DNA from: JBPYCR01 sp051846915
GTDB taxonomy: Bacteria; Bacillota; Bacilli; Bacillales; Amphibacillaceae
DNA: 38,188 nt
Assembly (NCBI RefSeq): GCF_051846915.1
Contig: NZ_JBPYCR010000005.1
Span: 1 to 38,188, forward strand
Direction of reading: 5' to 3'
Positions 8,815 through 16,867 of this stretch are shown in pieces (the stretch's first letter is position 1; every line of letters starts with the position of its first letter). The notes below the pieces were generated by a model. It worked only from the letters and a program-made list of their open reading frames with translations. It was not told the origin of the DNA and did no database searches. Both the position numbers and the translations under genes were made by a program.

Positions 8815-10035
8815 GTGGCTGTGGAAAAGACTTCGTTGGCATCTGCCGGTGCAAATAAATGGTATAAGGTTTTATTGTTTATCGGAATCGTTTTTATCAG
8901 TTTTAATTTACGGCCCGCGATTACTTCAGTCGGTCCGTTAATGGGAATTATCCGGGATGATATCGGCTTTGCCAATTGGAATGTTGGTTTATTAACAAGC
9001 CTTCCGTTAATAGCGTTTGCAGTTGTATCTCCTATAGTACCAAAGTTTGCTAACCGATTTACAAATGAATGGGCGTTAATTATTGGATTATGCTTTTTGT
9101 TTATTGGAATAGGAATCCGTTCTGTGTCACTAATTTTCTTTCTCTTTCTTGGTACATTGCTTGTTGGAATGGGGATAGCTGTTTGTAATGTTCTTTTGCC
9201 CGGTGTTGTCAAAGAAAAATATCCGGCGAAAGTAGCTCTTATGACAAGTGTTTACTCAACAGGGATGGGTGTTTTTGCAGCGACTGCATCTGGGTTGAGT
9301 ATACCACTTGCTAAAGGGTTGCAGTTTGGATGGCAGCTTACGTTGATTGTTTGGGCAATTCCAGCCCTAGTCGCGATCATTATTTGGATCACGTTGGCGG
9401 CTAAAAATAAAGTATCTGAACGAGAAGTTTCTGTTCAATATGTTACTTCCAAGGGTAATCGGATCTGGTCCTCCTTTTTAGCGTGGAAGGTTGCCTTATA
9501 TATGGGGCTACAATCGTTTTTGTTTTACGTAACAATCTCTTGGCTTCCGGAAATTTTACATGATTATGGGGTTAGTATTGCTACGGCAGGCTGGTTATTA
9601 TCGTATACACAGTTTGTTGGATTGCCTGCCAGTTTTTTTGTTCCGGTTATTGCTTCTAAACTCCAATCCCAGCGTTGGCTCGTTTGTGCCTTATGTTCCA
9701 TGTATCTATTAGGGGTCTTCGGGCTACTCGTTGGCACGTCCTATATTGTTATGATCATTTCCGTGACATTTATCGGGTTAACCTTGAGTGGATGTTTTGC
9801 CTTAGCACTGGCTTTTTTAGGTATGCGGGCGAGGAATGCAAGACAATCGGCAGAATTATCGGGAATGGCTCAATCAATGGGATATATGCTTGCTGCAGTA
9901 GGCCCAATGCTAATTGGATTTTTATTTGATTTAACCCAATCCTGGACGGTCCCGCTTATTACGCTAATGATCGTAGCGAGCCTCGTTATGTACTTTGGAA
10001 TGGGTGCGGGGCAGAATAAGTATGTACTTGATTAA
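8815..10035 (+). CDS. MFS transporter, CynX/NimT family
   Basis: A 406-residue major facilitator with about twelve membrane helices. The first helix is followed by FNLRPAITSVGPL, the signature of the CynX/NimT (cyanate and 2-nitroimidazole transporter) subfamily. Later features are GMGIAVCNVLLPGVVKEKYP near helix 4-5 and GMAQSMGYMLAAVGPMLIG near helix 11. It probably exports or imports a small organic molecule; the subfamily label does not fix the substrate. The frame is open from 8791, but the SD-like AAGGGAG lies nine bases before GTG at 8815, so this start is used. No partner gene adjoins it: the phosphatase gene downstream is about 96 bases away. Confidence 0.88.
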   Translation: MAVEKTSLASAGANKWYKVLLFIGIVFISFNLRPAITSVGPLMGIIRDDIGFANWNVGLLTSLPLIAFAVVSPIVPKFANRFTNEWALIIGLCFLFIGIGIRSVSLIFFLFLGTLLVGMGIAVCNVLLPGVVKEKYPAKVALMTSVYSTGMGVFAATASGLSIPLAKGLQFGWQLTLIVWAIPALVAIIIWITLAAKNKVSEREVSVQYVTSKGNRIWSSFLAWKVALYMGLQSFLFYVTISWLPEILHDYGVSIATAGWLLSYTQFVGLPASFFVPVIASKLQSQRWLVCALCSMYLLGVFGLLVGTSYIVMIISVTFIGLTLSGCFALALAFLGMRARNARQSAELSGMAQSMGYMLAAVGPMLIGFLFDLTQSWTVPLITLMIVASLVMYFGMGAGQNKYVLD

Positions 10036-10131
10036 ATGAAGAGCGAAAACAATTCCTATTGTATAGTACGTATAGAGAACGTAGGTATAAATTGTAAGGT
10101 TTAAAATAAAATGATAGAGAGGGCTTATACA

Positions 10132-10869
10132 TTGGAAAAGGAAATTAAATTAATTGCATTGGATATGGATGGGACGCTTCTTAATAATCAATTGGAAGTT
10201 TCCGCATACACCGAAAAAATAATCACAAAGGCATTGGAAAAAGATATTCACGTAGTGTTAAGTACTGGACGATGGCTTGAAATTTGTTATCCGATTGCGG
10301 AGTCCTTGAACTTGTCTACGTACATGATTACATCAAACGGTGGTGAAATCTGGTCGGCAGAAAAAGAATTACTGCAGCGTCAATTGCTTGATGCAACGAC
10401 GCTAGAAAAGCTATGGAAATTTGCTGAAACAATAGGGGTAGGGACATGGCTTGTCTCTACAGAAAAAGTCTATTTCGAAGGATCGCGACCGGAAGACTTT
10501 TCGAAACATGAATGGCTTAAAATGGCTTTTGTTGCGTTAAATAATGAGCAAAAGAAACTGATTTATGAGGAATTACGAAATTACGAGCGTTTAGAATTAT
10601 CCAATTCTTTACCGACGAATATTGAAGTTAATCCTTATGGCGTGAACAAAGCGAGTGGTCTTGAATGGGTTTGCAAAGAAATTGGTATTACAATGTCAGA
10701 GGTAATGGCTGTTGGAGATAGTTTAAATGATATTAGAATGATTGAAAAAGCAGGTATCGGAGTGGCAGTTGAAAATGCACAAGATGCCGTAAAAGATGCA
10801 GCTGATTATATAACAGATACGAATGAAAATGATGGGGTCGCCAAGGCAATCGAAAAATTTGTTTTATAA
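10132..10869 (+). CDS. Cof-type HAD-superfamily phosphatase
   Basis: A 245-residue cytoplasmic hydrolase of the Cof (type IIB) HAD family. Motif I is ALDMDGTLLNN at about 8-18, with the nucleophile and acid/base aspartates of DxDGT; motif II is LSTGRW; the motif III lysine is in NKASGLEWV; motif IV is GDSLNDIRMI. The cap domain sits between about 80 and 180. Such enzymes dephosphorylate sugar phosphates, nucleotides or flavin precursors; the substrate is open. An ATG at 10111 lies in frame but has no ribosome binding site, while AGAGGG lies eight bases before TTG at 10132, so the latter is chosen. Confidence 0.87.
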   Translation: MEKEIKLIALDMDGTLLNNQLEVSAYTEKIITKALEKDIHVVLSTGRWLEICYPIAESLNLSTYMITSNGGEIWSAEKELLQRQLLDATTLEKLWKFAETIGVGTWLVSTEKVYFEGSRPEDFSKHEWLKMAFVALNNEQKKLIYEELRNYERLELSNSLPTNIEVNPYGVNKASGLEWVCKEIGITMSEVMAVGDSLNDIRMIEKAGIGVAVENAQDAVKDAADYITDTNENDGVAKAIEKFVL

Positions 10870-10978
10870 TGCAGTAACTTGTGGCCTTTCTCCGGATGTC
10901 AAGCAGATTGGACCTTTTGCTCGTGTGTTTAGCTTTTGTTCTTGTTATTCAGTAGGGGAGGAAAGGAAACTTCCTGCT

Positions 10979-11010
10979 GGATGAAGCTTCACTTTATTCA
11001 TCCGCTAGTT
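10979..11010 (+). terminator. Hairpin after the HAD phosphatase gene
   Basis: GGATGAA (10979-10985) pairs with TTCATCC (10997-11003), followed by a weak T-rich stretch GCTAGTTTCTT. The short run makes it a modest terminator. Confidence 0.45.
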
Positions 11011-11087
11011 TCTTAATATAGCCATACCTTTATTTGTTTTCCAAAAAAGGGTATAATAAGAATAGTAACAGGAAAGGAGATGGCCTC

Positions 11088-11270
11088 ATGTCTTTTTCTC
11101 GTGGACCAAAAGAGCCGGTACCTGAAGTAGAAACAAACGTATGGTCATGTAAGAGTGATGATTGTCAAGGATGGATGAGAGAGTCGTACAGTTTCAACGA
11201 AACGCCTGCGTGTCCGCTTTGTCAATCAGAAATGGAGCAGCAAGTTCGTATGCTGCCTGAGCTGCAATAA
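11088..11270 (+). CDS. YdjO-like small zinc-ribbon protein
   Basis: A 60-residue protein with two cysteine pairs, C-K-S-D-D-C and C-P-L-C, separated by a W-M-R-E-S-Y-S-F segment. This fits the Bacillus YdjO family of small, possibly cold-inducible, metal-binding proteins; the exact role is unknown. The frame is open from 11034, but AAAGGAG lies before the ATG at 11088. A TATAAT at 11052-11057 is a likely -10 box giving a short leader. The gene is followed by a long non-coding region. Confidence 0.75.
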   Translation: MSFSRGPKEPVPEVETNVWSCKSDDCQGWMRESYSFNETPACPLCQSEMEQQVRMLPELQ

Positions 11271-11339
11271 TATAAACTGTTGTTGACCTGCTTAAAGTGT
11301 ATGTTTTAAAAAGTGATAAAAAAGCAAGGATAGTCAAGG

Positions 11340-11475
11340 TGGTACGGTACCTTAGTACTAGGCTTTTACAGATTGTATTGATTTCTACGTTGCCCGCGCG
11401 ACGTGGGCGATTTTAGTAGAAGTTCCCCCTTTGCTAACAAGCCTCCGTACGTTGAGGCGACTTTTCTGTCTGAGA
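11340..11475 (+). ncRNA. Candidate structured RNA or leader upstream of the aldehyde dehydrogenase
   Basis: Two neighbouring hairpins stand out in an otherwise AT-rich gap. In the first, TTCTAC (11383-11388) pairs with GTAGAA (11416-11421) around an inner stem GCCCGC/GTGGGC (11392-11397, 11403-11408). In the second, GCCTC (11441-11445) pairs with GAGGC (11454-11458), with AAGT/ACTT outside. A strong terminator follows at 11584-11636. This could be a small RNA gene or an attenuator for the downstream gene. It matches no riboswitch class that I know. Confidence 0.3.
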
Positions 11476-11583
11476 TACAACGAGTAAGTACTTTAAACGA
11501 AGTATCCCTTGATTAAACCAATTTTCATCTATCTTTTTGAACATTATCATTTAAAGCATGCTGTTGCATACAAGTATTTGTAT

Positions 11584-11636
11584 AAAAAAGCGTTGAGATC
11601 GTACATAAACAACTGTGCGATTTCAATGCTTTTTTT
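11584..11636. terminator. Strong bidirectional terminator-like hairpin
   Basis: GCGTTGAGATCG (11590-11601) pairs with CGATTTCAATGC (11618-11629), twelve pairs with two G-U, flanked by six A on the left and seven T on the right. It works on paper in both directions. On the plus strand it would end transcripts from the structured region before the aldehyde dehydrogenase promoter. Confidence 0.7.
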
Positions 11637-11691
11637 CAACGATTCTCAAAGAAAAGTATACAAAAGAAAGAGTCTCATAATTGGAATTTTT

Positions 11692-11719
11692 TTGAATCAA
11701 TTGATATACTATGTATAGA
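11692..11719 (+). promoter_or_regulatory. Candidate sigma-A promoter of the aldehyde dehydrogenase
   Basis: TTGAAT (11692-11697), a 16-base spacer and TATAGA (11714-11719), about 65 bases before the ATG and after the terminator hairpin. Confidence 0.4.
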
Positions 11720-11785
11720 GGTTTACAGCTTAGTTTTTCACCAATTTGTAAGCGATTACAAAATAATGAAGGAGGAACGTGAAAA

Positions 11786-13306
11786 ATGAGATATGCAAAC
11801 CCGAACACAGATGGATCAGTAGTAAGTTTTAAAGAAAGGTATGACAATTACATTGGTGGGGAATATCGACCTCCGGCAAATGGGAAGTACTTTGAAAATA
11901 TCAGTCCTGTAACGGGAAAAGTATTTTGTGAGATTGCTAGATCGACTAAAGAAGATGTTGAAGCTGCGGTCGAAGCTGCTTATGCTGCAAAAGATGACTG
12001 GGGAAAAACGTCTGTAACGGAACGAGCAAATATATTGAATAAAATTGCAGATCGCATTGAAGAAAATATGGAAATGCTTGGTGTAGCGGAAACGTGGGAC
12101 AACGGAAAGGCGGTACGTGAAACATTAGCAGCAGATATTCCTTTAGCAGCTGATCATTATCGTTATTTTGCAGCTGCGATTCGCTCCCAAGAAGGCGGCA
12201 TCAGTCAAATTGACAACGATACCGTTGCTTATCATTTTCATGAGCCACTTGGAGTTGTCGGGCAAATTATTCCGTGGAACTTCCCAATTTTGATGGCGAC
12301 GTGGAAGCTTGCACCAGCACTTGCGACCGGTAACTGTGTCGTCCTGAAGCCGGCTGAGCAAACACCTGCATCGATTCATGTATTACTCGAGTTGATCAGT
12401 GATTTACTTCCACCTGGTGTCTTGAATATTGTAAACGGTTTCGGTGTTGAGGCAGGAAAACCACTTGCAACGAATAGTCGAATTTCGAAGGTAGCGTTCA
12501 CTGGTGAAACGACAACTGGACGTTTAATTATGCAATATGCTTCGGAAAATATTATTCCGGTTACATTGGAGCTTGGCGGAAAATCGCCGAATATCTTCTT
12601 TAAAGATGTGATGGATGAAGATGATGGTTTTCTAGACAAAGCGATTGAAGGACTTGTGATGTTTGCGCTCAACCAAGGGGAAGTTTGTACGTGTCCATCG
12701 CGTGCATTAGTCCATGAATCCATTTATGATAAATTTATGGAACGAGCAATAGAGCGGGTAAACCAAATTAAAATTGGTCATCCACTCGATACGGAAACAA
12801 TGATGGGTGCTCAAGCCTCCATGGAACAAATGGAAAAAATCACTTCCTATTTGGATATTGGTAAACAGGAAGGTGCTGAAGTTCTTGTTGGTGGAGAAGT
12901 AAACAAGCTAGGAGATGACATGGAAAATGGCTATTATGTTCAGCCAACGATTTTTAAAGGTAGTAATGACATGCGGATTTTCCAAGAAGAAATATTCGGA
13001 CCGGTTCTGTCTGTAACGACTTTTAAAGATGATGAAGAAGCGATGAAAGTTGCTAATGACACATTGTACGGACTAGGTGCAGGTGTGTGGACAAGAAATA
13101 TCAATAAAGCATATCGATTTGGTCGAGGTATTGAGGCTGGACGAGTGTGGACAAATTGCTACCATCAGTATCCGGCACATGCGGCATTTGGCGGGTATAA
13201 AAAATCAGGCATCGGCCGTGAAAACCATCAAATGATGCTTAGTCATTATCAGCAAACGAAAAACATGCTCGTCAGCTACAGTGAAGGTCCAGCAGGCTTG
13301 TTTTAA
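11786..13306 (+). CDS. NAD-dependent aldehyde dehydrogenase, acetaldehyde (ExaC/AldB) type
   Basis: A 506-residue aldehyde dehydrogenase. The NAD-binding part includes IIPWNFPILMATWKLAPAL (about 161-179) and FTGETTTGR. The general-base Glu262 lies in ELGGKSPN, and the catalytic Cys301 in NQGEVCTCPSR, a form typical of the ExaC/AldB acetaldehyde dehydrogenase group. FGGYKKSGIGRE near the C-terminus is also typical. It oxidises acetaldehyde or related short aldehydes to acids in the cytoplasm. GGAGG lies before the ATG at 11786. The DUF779 gene 195 bases downstream is a common neighbour of this enzyme type, which supports the assignment. Likely roles are ethanol or aldehyde use, or stress detoxification. 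Confidence 0.92.
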   Translation: MRYANPNTDGSVVSFKERYDNYIGGEYRPPANGKYFENISPVTGKVFCEIARSTKEDVEAAVEAAYAAKDDWGKTSVTERANILNKIADRIEENMEMLGVAETWDNGKAVRETLAADIPLAADHYRYFAAAIRSQEGGISQIDNDTVAYHFHEPLGVVGQIIPWNFPILMATWKLAPALATGNCVVLKPAEQTPASIHVLLELISDLLPPGVLNIVNGFGVEAGKPLATNSRISKVAFTGETTTGRLIMQYASENIIPVTLELGGKSPNIFFKDVMDEDDGFLDKAIEGLVMFALNQGEVCTCPSRALVHESIYDKFMERAIERVNQIKIGHPLDTETMMGAQASMEQMEKITSYLDIGKQEGAEVLVGGEVNKLGDDMENGYYVQPTIFKGSNDMRIFQEEIFGPVLSVTTFKDDEEAMKVANDTLYGLGAGVWTRNINKAYRFGRGIEAGRVWTNCYHQYPAHAAFGGYKKSGIGRENHQMMLSHYQQTKNMLVSYSEGPAGLF

Positions 13307-13501
13307 GCGGATAGCAAAATGAAAAATTTTTCTAATTGATAAGACATCTGATGCTTGGTGCAAAGACAATTTTATTAACATTTTAAAGAGGAAAAGAGGT
13401 TATGGACAAGAAAATACATAGCTTCTTTTTCCAACAGGAGATACAACAGAATCAATCGGCAGCCAGTTTTATAAAATAGGTAGAAAGAAAGGGTGTGCAA
13501 A

Positions 13502-13858
13502 ATGGTCGAACGTGTAGTAGCGACGGATGATGCGTTAGCTTTAATAGACACGCTAAAGGAAACTCATGGCCCCTTAATGTTTCATCAATCCGGCGGTTGT
13601 TGTGACGGTAGTTCTCCGATGTGCTATCCAAGAGATGAATTCCGGACAGGAGATTCGGATCTTTTACTAGGAAAAATAGGCGATACTCCTTTTTACATGT
13701 CGAAGGATCAATATGAGTACTGGAAACACACCCAGCTAATTATTGATGTGGTTGATGGGCGTGGAGGTATGTTCTCGTTAGAAGGGCCGGAAGGAAAACG
13801 CTTTTTAACTAGATCGCGTATTTTTACAGAAGAAGAACGGGTCCAGCTGAATGCCTGA
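13502..13858 (+). CDS. DUF779-family protein
   Basis: A 118-residue cytoplasmic protein with the DUF779 core: HGPLMFHQSGGCCDGSSPMC near residues 25-45, followed by DVLLG-like GDSDLLLGKIGDTPFYM and a C-terminal FSLEGPEGKRF segment. The clustered cysteines suggest metal or redox chemistry, which is inference. Proteins of this family often sit beside acetaldehyde dehydrogenase genes, as here. GTG at 13493 is in frame, but AAAGGG is better spaced for the ATG at 13502. A strong terminator follows. Confidence 0.82.
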   Translation: MVERVVATDDALALIDTLKETHGPLMFHQSGGCCDGSSPMCYPRDEFRTGDSDLLLGKIGDTPFYMSKDQYEYWKHTQLIIDVVDGRGGMFSLEGPEGKRFLTRSRIFTEEERVQLNA

Positions 13859-13878
13859 TCCGTAAAAATAAGTATGCT

Positions 13879-13924
13879 AAAATCGTCAAGCCTTAACTGT
13901 AGGTTTTTGACGATTTTGTTTTTT
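13879..13924 (+). terminator. Terminator after the DUF779 gene
   Basis: AAAATCGTCAA (13879-13889) pairs perfectly with TTGACGATTTT (13907-13917), with a further CCT/AGG pair inside, followed by GTTTTTTAAT. Confidence 0.85.
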
Positions 13925-14006
13925 AATAAAAAGCGGTAATAATTCACTCCTTCAATAGAATATACATAAGATAACATATACGAATCGCAGTAAAGGAAGT
14001 GTCTCA

Positions 14007-15053
14007 TTGACTCAAAACAAAGCTTATTATGTAAGTGGGCATACCGCAAAAGGATTAGTGAATTACCTCCCTTCCAATTTGCAAGATATAAAAAACGTTA
14101 TTGTTCTCAAGCATCCTTCCTTTAAAATAAAAACGAACATAATTAAAAATGTGGTTGCAGCATGTAAAACGGAGGACCTAGTAGAAGTGCTCTATCATCC
14201 TTTAACCAAAGATTATTTGGAAGGGGTTATTATCCGGGGGCGCTCGCTAGCTATCGTTTCAGAAGAAATTGATTCAGCATTGGAAAATGTACAAGTAATT
14301 GATGTAGGGGCTTATGTACAGACAACGCAAGAAGCAAATCGTAATATGCATGACTCCCGTACAGCATATGCTAATTTAGCAAACGAAGCGTACAAGTGTT
14401 TTTTAACAGGGCTTCGGATTCATGATGAGCTTGAGAAATTGTATATCGATCAAATGGATTTTGAAAAGGCGAATGACTTGGCGAGGCGCTTTATAGAAAA
14501 TCTGTTATTACATTCTCCTAAAATACAGGAAAAACCACACGTTTATCATCGACTTTTTGGAACTAATACAGCAGAAGGAGCCGTCAATTGTGTGCCCGAA
14601 ATAATTGAAAATATAGGTAATCGTGTGTTTGTCAAAGGACGAGCGGGAACCGGGAAATCCGTTTTTATGAAAAAAGTTATGGAAGCATGTAAGGCACAGG
14701 GAATGGATATTGAGCTATACCACTGTAGTTTTGATCCTAAAAGTGTTGATATGATTATTGTCAGAGATTTGGATTTCTGTATGTTTGACAGTACAGATCC
14801 TCATGCCTTTTATCCTGATCGAAACGGCGATATCATTGTTGATTTGTACAAAGTTGCAGTTGCGCCGGGAACAGATGAAAAGTTTGCCGAAAAAATTAAT
14901 GTGTTAACGAAACGATATAAAGCTGAAATGAAAATAGGAATTGGAAAGTTAAGTGAAGCAAGTAAACTGGTAAAACAAACGGAAATGAGATGGTTTAATA
15001 ACGTGGAACCAAAAAGGGTGACGCAGGAGATTATAAATGACTTTTTCGGTTAG
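14007..15053 (+). CDS. Two-domain P-loop protein (PRK06851-like) with a decayed first P-loop
   Basis: A 348-residue protein made of two similar halves. The second half (about 180-300) has a full Walker A loop, GRAGTGKS (211-218), after GTNTAEGAVN and VFVK, then LYHCSFDPKSVDMIIV. The first half mirrors this order: GHTAKGLVNY, VIVLK, then KHPSFKIKT in place of the Walker A loop, and LYHPLTKDYLEGVII. The first nucleotide site has thus lost its glycines and Gly-Lys-Ser. The arrangement fits the PRK06851 group of uncharacterised ATPases or nucleotide kinases; the usual intact first P-loop is from memory. The function is unknown. The start is TTG at 14007, with AAAGGAAG upstream. It stands alone after a terminator. 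Confidence 0.75.
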   Translation: MTQNKAYYVSGHTAKGLVNYLPSNLQDIKNVIVLKHPSFKIKTNIIKNVVAACKTEDLVEVLYHPLTKDYLEGVIIRGRSLAIVSEEIDSALENVQVIDVGAYVQTTQEANRNMHDSRTAYANLANEAYKCFLTGLRIHDELEKLYIDQMDFEKANDLARRFIENLLLHSPKIQEKPHVYHRLFGTNTAEGAVNCVPEIIENIGNRVFVKGRAGTGKSVFMKKVMEACKAQGMDIELYHCSFDPKSVDMIIVRDLDFCMFDSTDPHAFYPDRNGDIIVDLYKVAVAPGTDEKFAEKINVLTKRYKAEMKIGIGKLSEASKLVKQTEMRWFNNVEPKRVTQEIINDFFG

Positions 15054-15129
15054 CACGAACAAGGGGAAGTGTCTCCCGTCCAGTGTTACGTTCCAAAACA
15101 CATTGATCTGATTTTTCCAATAATTCCCC

Positions 15130-15158
15130 TTGCGTTCCACAAGGATTTGTTGTAGAAT
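15130..15158 (+). promoter_or_regulatory. Candidate promoter of the first IDEAL-domain gene
   Basis: TTGCGT (15130-15135), a 17-base spacer and TAGAAT (15153-15158), about 40 bases before the ATG at 15199. The -35 box overlaps the right arm of a 9-base inverted repeat (15060-15068 with 15124-15132). Confidence 0.45.
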
Positions 15159-15198
15159 AAATCAACTAAATAGTCTGAAAATTACAGGAGGTGGAAAG

Positions 15199-15636
15199 AT
15201 GGTAACTGTTAAAATGTTAAAACCTTACTATATAAAAATGAGCAATGAATACGTTCGAGTTATCTTAGCATATCAATATTTTTCTGTTGTCATTAATCAA
15301 AAGGTTTATCAGTTTGTACCCATTGAGGAGAAAGAAATCCGGATTGACCGGAAAACACAGGAAATTGTTAATATAGAATCTAAGTTTGCTTTTCAAAAAG
15401 GTAAAGACATCATCTACATTACTATGAAAAAATTAATTTCCCTTCCTGATTTTCTTATTCAGCTACACACCATTGTGAAGCCGTACTATATTGAAGAAGA
15501 AACCAGTGAAGAAACAAATGAAAACAATTCTTATATCATAACGGAATTAGAACGGTTAAACGTAAAACGATTAATTGATGAGGCTTTGGATGAAAGGGAT
15601 GACCAAGCATTTTACGAGCTGGTAAAACTATTGTAA
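15199..15636 (+). CDS. IDEAL-domain protein, paralogue 1
   Basis: A 145-residue protein whose C-terminus, VKRLIDEALDERDDQAFYEL, carries the IDEAL motif after which this small Bacillaceae domain is named. The first 100 residues form a mainly beta domain with PYYIK near the start, a KTQEIVNIE turn in the middle and PYYIEEE near 100. An acidic linker joins the two. The function is not known. Its 145-residue neighbour 380 bases downstream has the same layout. The open frame reaches up to 15130, but AGGAGGTGG precedes the ATG at 15199. It has its own promoter candidate and terminator, so it is probably monocistronic. Confidence 0.8.
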   Translation: MVTVKMLKPYYIKMSNEYVRVILAYQYFSVVINQKVYQFVPIEEKEIRIDRKTQEIVNIESKFAFQKGKDIIYITMKKLISLPDFLIQLHTIVKPYYIEEETSEETNENNSYIITELERLNVKRLIDEALDERDDQAFYELVKLL

Positions 15637-15643
15637 TAAAAGG

Positions 15644-15678
15644 GGCCGTTCCCGCATAGTTGGGGGTGGTTTTTTTTA
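15644..15678 (+). terminator. Terminator after IDEAL paralogue 1
   Basis: GGCCGTTCCC (15644-15653) pairs with GGGGGTGGTT (15662-15671) using several G-U pairs, followed by a run of T. Confidence 0.6.
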
Positions 15679-16005
15679 CCTTTATATGTGAAAAGATTTA
15701 CATACTTCTGGGGGTGTATTTTAGAATCTAACATAATTTAAAGAAAATAGCAGATAAATAAAGGAAGTTTAAGGGAAAGCCACTTCAGTGTTTCTTGATA
15801 GTTCTCATGGTCTTATTGAAATAAATTTGGCGTTTCATTTTTATTTTGTAATATGTTAGTATATTAAACAAACTTAGAATGTATCAAAAATACTGTTTAA
15901 AATAGTGAAATTAGGGAATAGTAATGTTGAACTTATTATGATGATTCCTTAAGGTGAAAAGTATTAATACTGTTTTTGCCTTTACGAATAGTATACAAAG
16001 ATGGA
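15679..16005. other. Intergenic region between the IDEAL paralogues
   Basis: About 330 AT-rich bases with no frame carrying a ribosome binding site and no clear hairpin. The separate promoter of the second paralogue should lie here, but no box pair is convincing. Confidence 0.45.
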
Positions 16006-16017
16006 GGAGGTGAATGC

Positions 16018-16455
16018 GTGCAAGCGTTGGAAACGTTAGAACCGTATTATATAAAAGCGTACGATGAACATATTCACATCGTACTGGAAAAAAATCATTT
16101 TACTATGCTTATTGACAATGAAGAATATAAATTCCATTCAATTGTAGCGGATGAAATAGTTATTAATCGGAAAACACAACAAATTGAAAACGTAGACGAT
16201 ACAGTTGCTTTTAAAAAAGATGAAACGGTAAAATACTTCAAAATAGGTAAACTCATTTATATACCTAAATTTTTGAATGAATTGACTGCTATTGCGGAAC
16301 CTTATTACATTTACGAGCACCAAGAAAATGATGAACAAAGCGAAACTGATCAATTGCTTGAAAGGTTAGAAAAGGATAATGTTAAGCGATTGATTGATAA
16401 AGCTCTTGATGAACGGAATGAGGAAGCATTTTACATGCTGATGAAACAACTGTAA
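16018..16455 (+). CDS. IDEAL-domain protein, paralogue 2
   Basis: A 145-residue protein, the same length as paralogue 1 and alignable end to end: LEPYYIKAYDEH, INRKTQQIENV, PYYIYEHQ and the C-terminal IDEAL segment VKRLIDKALDERNEEAFYML. In the motif a Lys replaces the first Glu (LIDKAL). The frame is open from 15976, but GGAGGAGGTG lies five bases before GTG at 16018, so that start is used. The two genes arose by tandem duplication and have since diverged to roughly 40 per cent identity by eye. The function is unknown. A very strong bidirectional terminator follows. Confidence 0.8.
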   Translation: MQALETLEPYYIKAYDEHIHIVLEKNHFTMLIDNEEYKFHSIVADEIVINRKTQQIENVDDTVAFKKDETVKYFKIGKLIYIPKFLNELTAIAEPYYIYEHQENDEQSETDQLLERLEKDNVKRLIDKALDERNEEAFYMLMKQL

Positions 16456-16564
16456 TGAAAATGAATCGTACTCCCAGGGAGGAAACTTTATAAGGCATAC
16501 ATAAAACAATCATGTTGTTGTATGATAAATTTGAAAACACTATCGTTATTACGATTATATATAT

Positions 16565-16608
16565 AAAAATCAACTCCTTATTCGCTCGAATAAGGAGTTG
16601 ATTTTTTT
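16565..16608. terminator. Bidirectional terminator with a 20-pair stem
   Basis: Bases 16565-16584 pair perfectly with 16587-16606; the tip is CG-CT-CG, flanked by five A on the left and seven T on the right (16602-16608). It ends the second IDEAL gene and could stop transcription arriving from the other side. Confidence 0.9.
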
Positions 16609-16710
16609 GGGTTCTTTGTCAAACAACGTTGGTGGAGAATTTTAAGCCTATGAATATTTATTAAATAAGTTAAACGAGAACAATCAAAGCTTGCGCTCTG
16701 ATGTCGCTGA

Positions 16711-16830
16711 CTTGCACTACAGTCGACAGGCTTTCCGTGGGCACGGCCTCAGCTTCTGTAGCTCTCCTCTTCGAGTTGCTACAGTGACCTTCGGACTCGT
16801 GCTATTTCCGCAGGAGTCCGTTGACTTCCG
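16711..16830. repeat. GC-rich structured intergenic element (Bacillaceae repeat type)
   Basis: A stretch far richer in G+C than its surroundings folds into one long imperfect hairpin. GTCGAC (16722-16727) pairs with GTTGAC (16820-16825), GCACG (16741-16745) with CGTGC (16798-16802), and CTGTAGC (16756-16762) with GCTACAG (16788-16794). The phrases CTTTCCGTGGGCACGG and TTCCGCAGGAGTC resemble interspersed intergenic repeats of Bacillaceae genomes that I remember, which is recollection and not a search result. It encodes no supported protein. Confidence 0.55.
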
Positions 16831-16867
16831 TTCCAGTCAGCTTAAAAAGCGATACTATCATTATTGT

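Noticed and set aside
11337..11352. T-box-like AAGGTGGTACGG
   Set aside because: The T-box consensus requires GGTGG-N-ACCGCG; this copy lacks the ACCGCG part and no specifier stem is seen.
11383..11458. Guanidine-II (mini-ykkC) riboswitch
   Set aside because: Two hairpins are present, but their loops carry ACGT rather than the required ACGR, and spacing and target gene do not fit.
11509..11718. 69-codon frame rich in Tyr, Ile and Lys
   Set aside because: It runs straight through a strong terminator hairpin and lacks a ribosome binding site; composition reflects AT-rich non-coding DNA.
15130..15198. Extended N-terminus of the first IDEAL protein
   Set aside because: The extra codons cover the promoter candidate, and a strong ribosome binding site marks the ATG at 15199.
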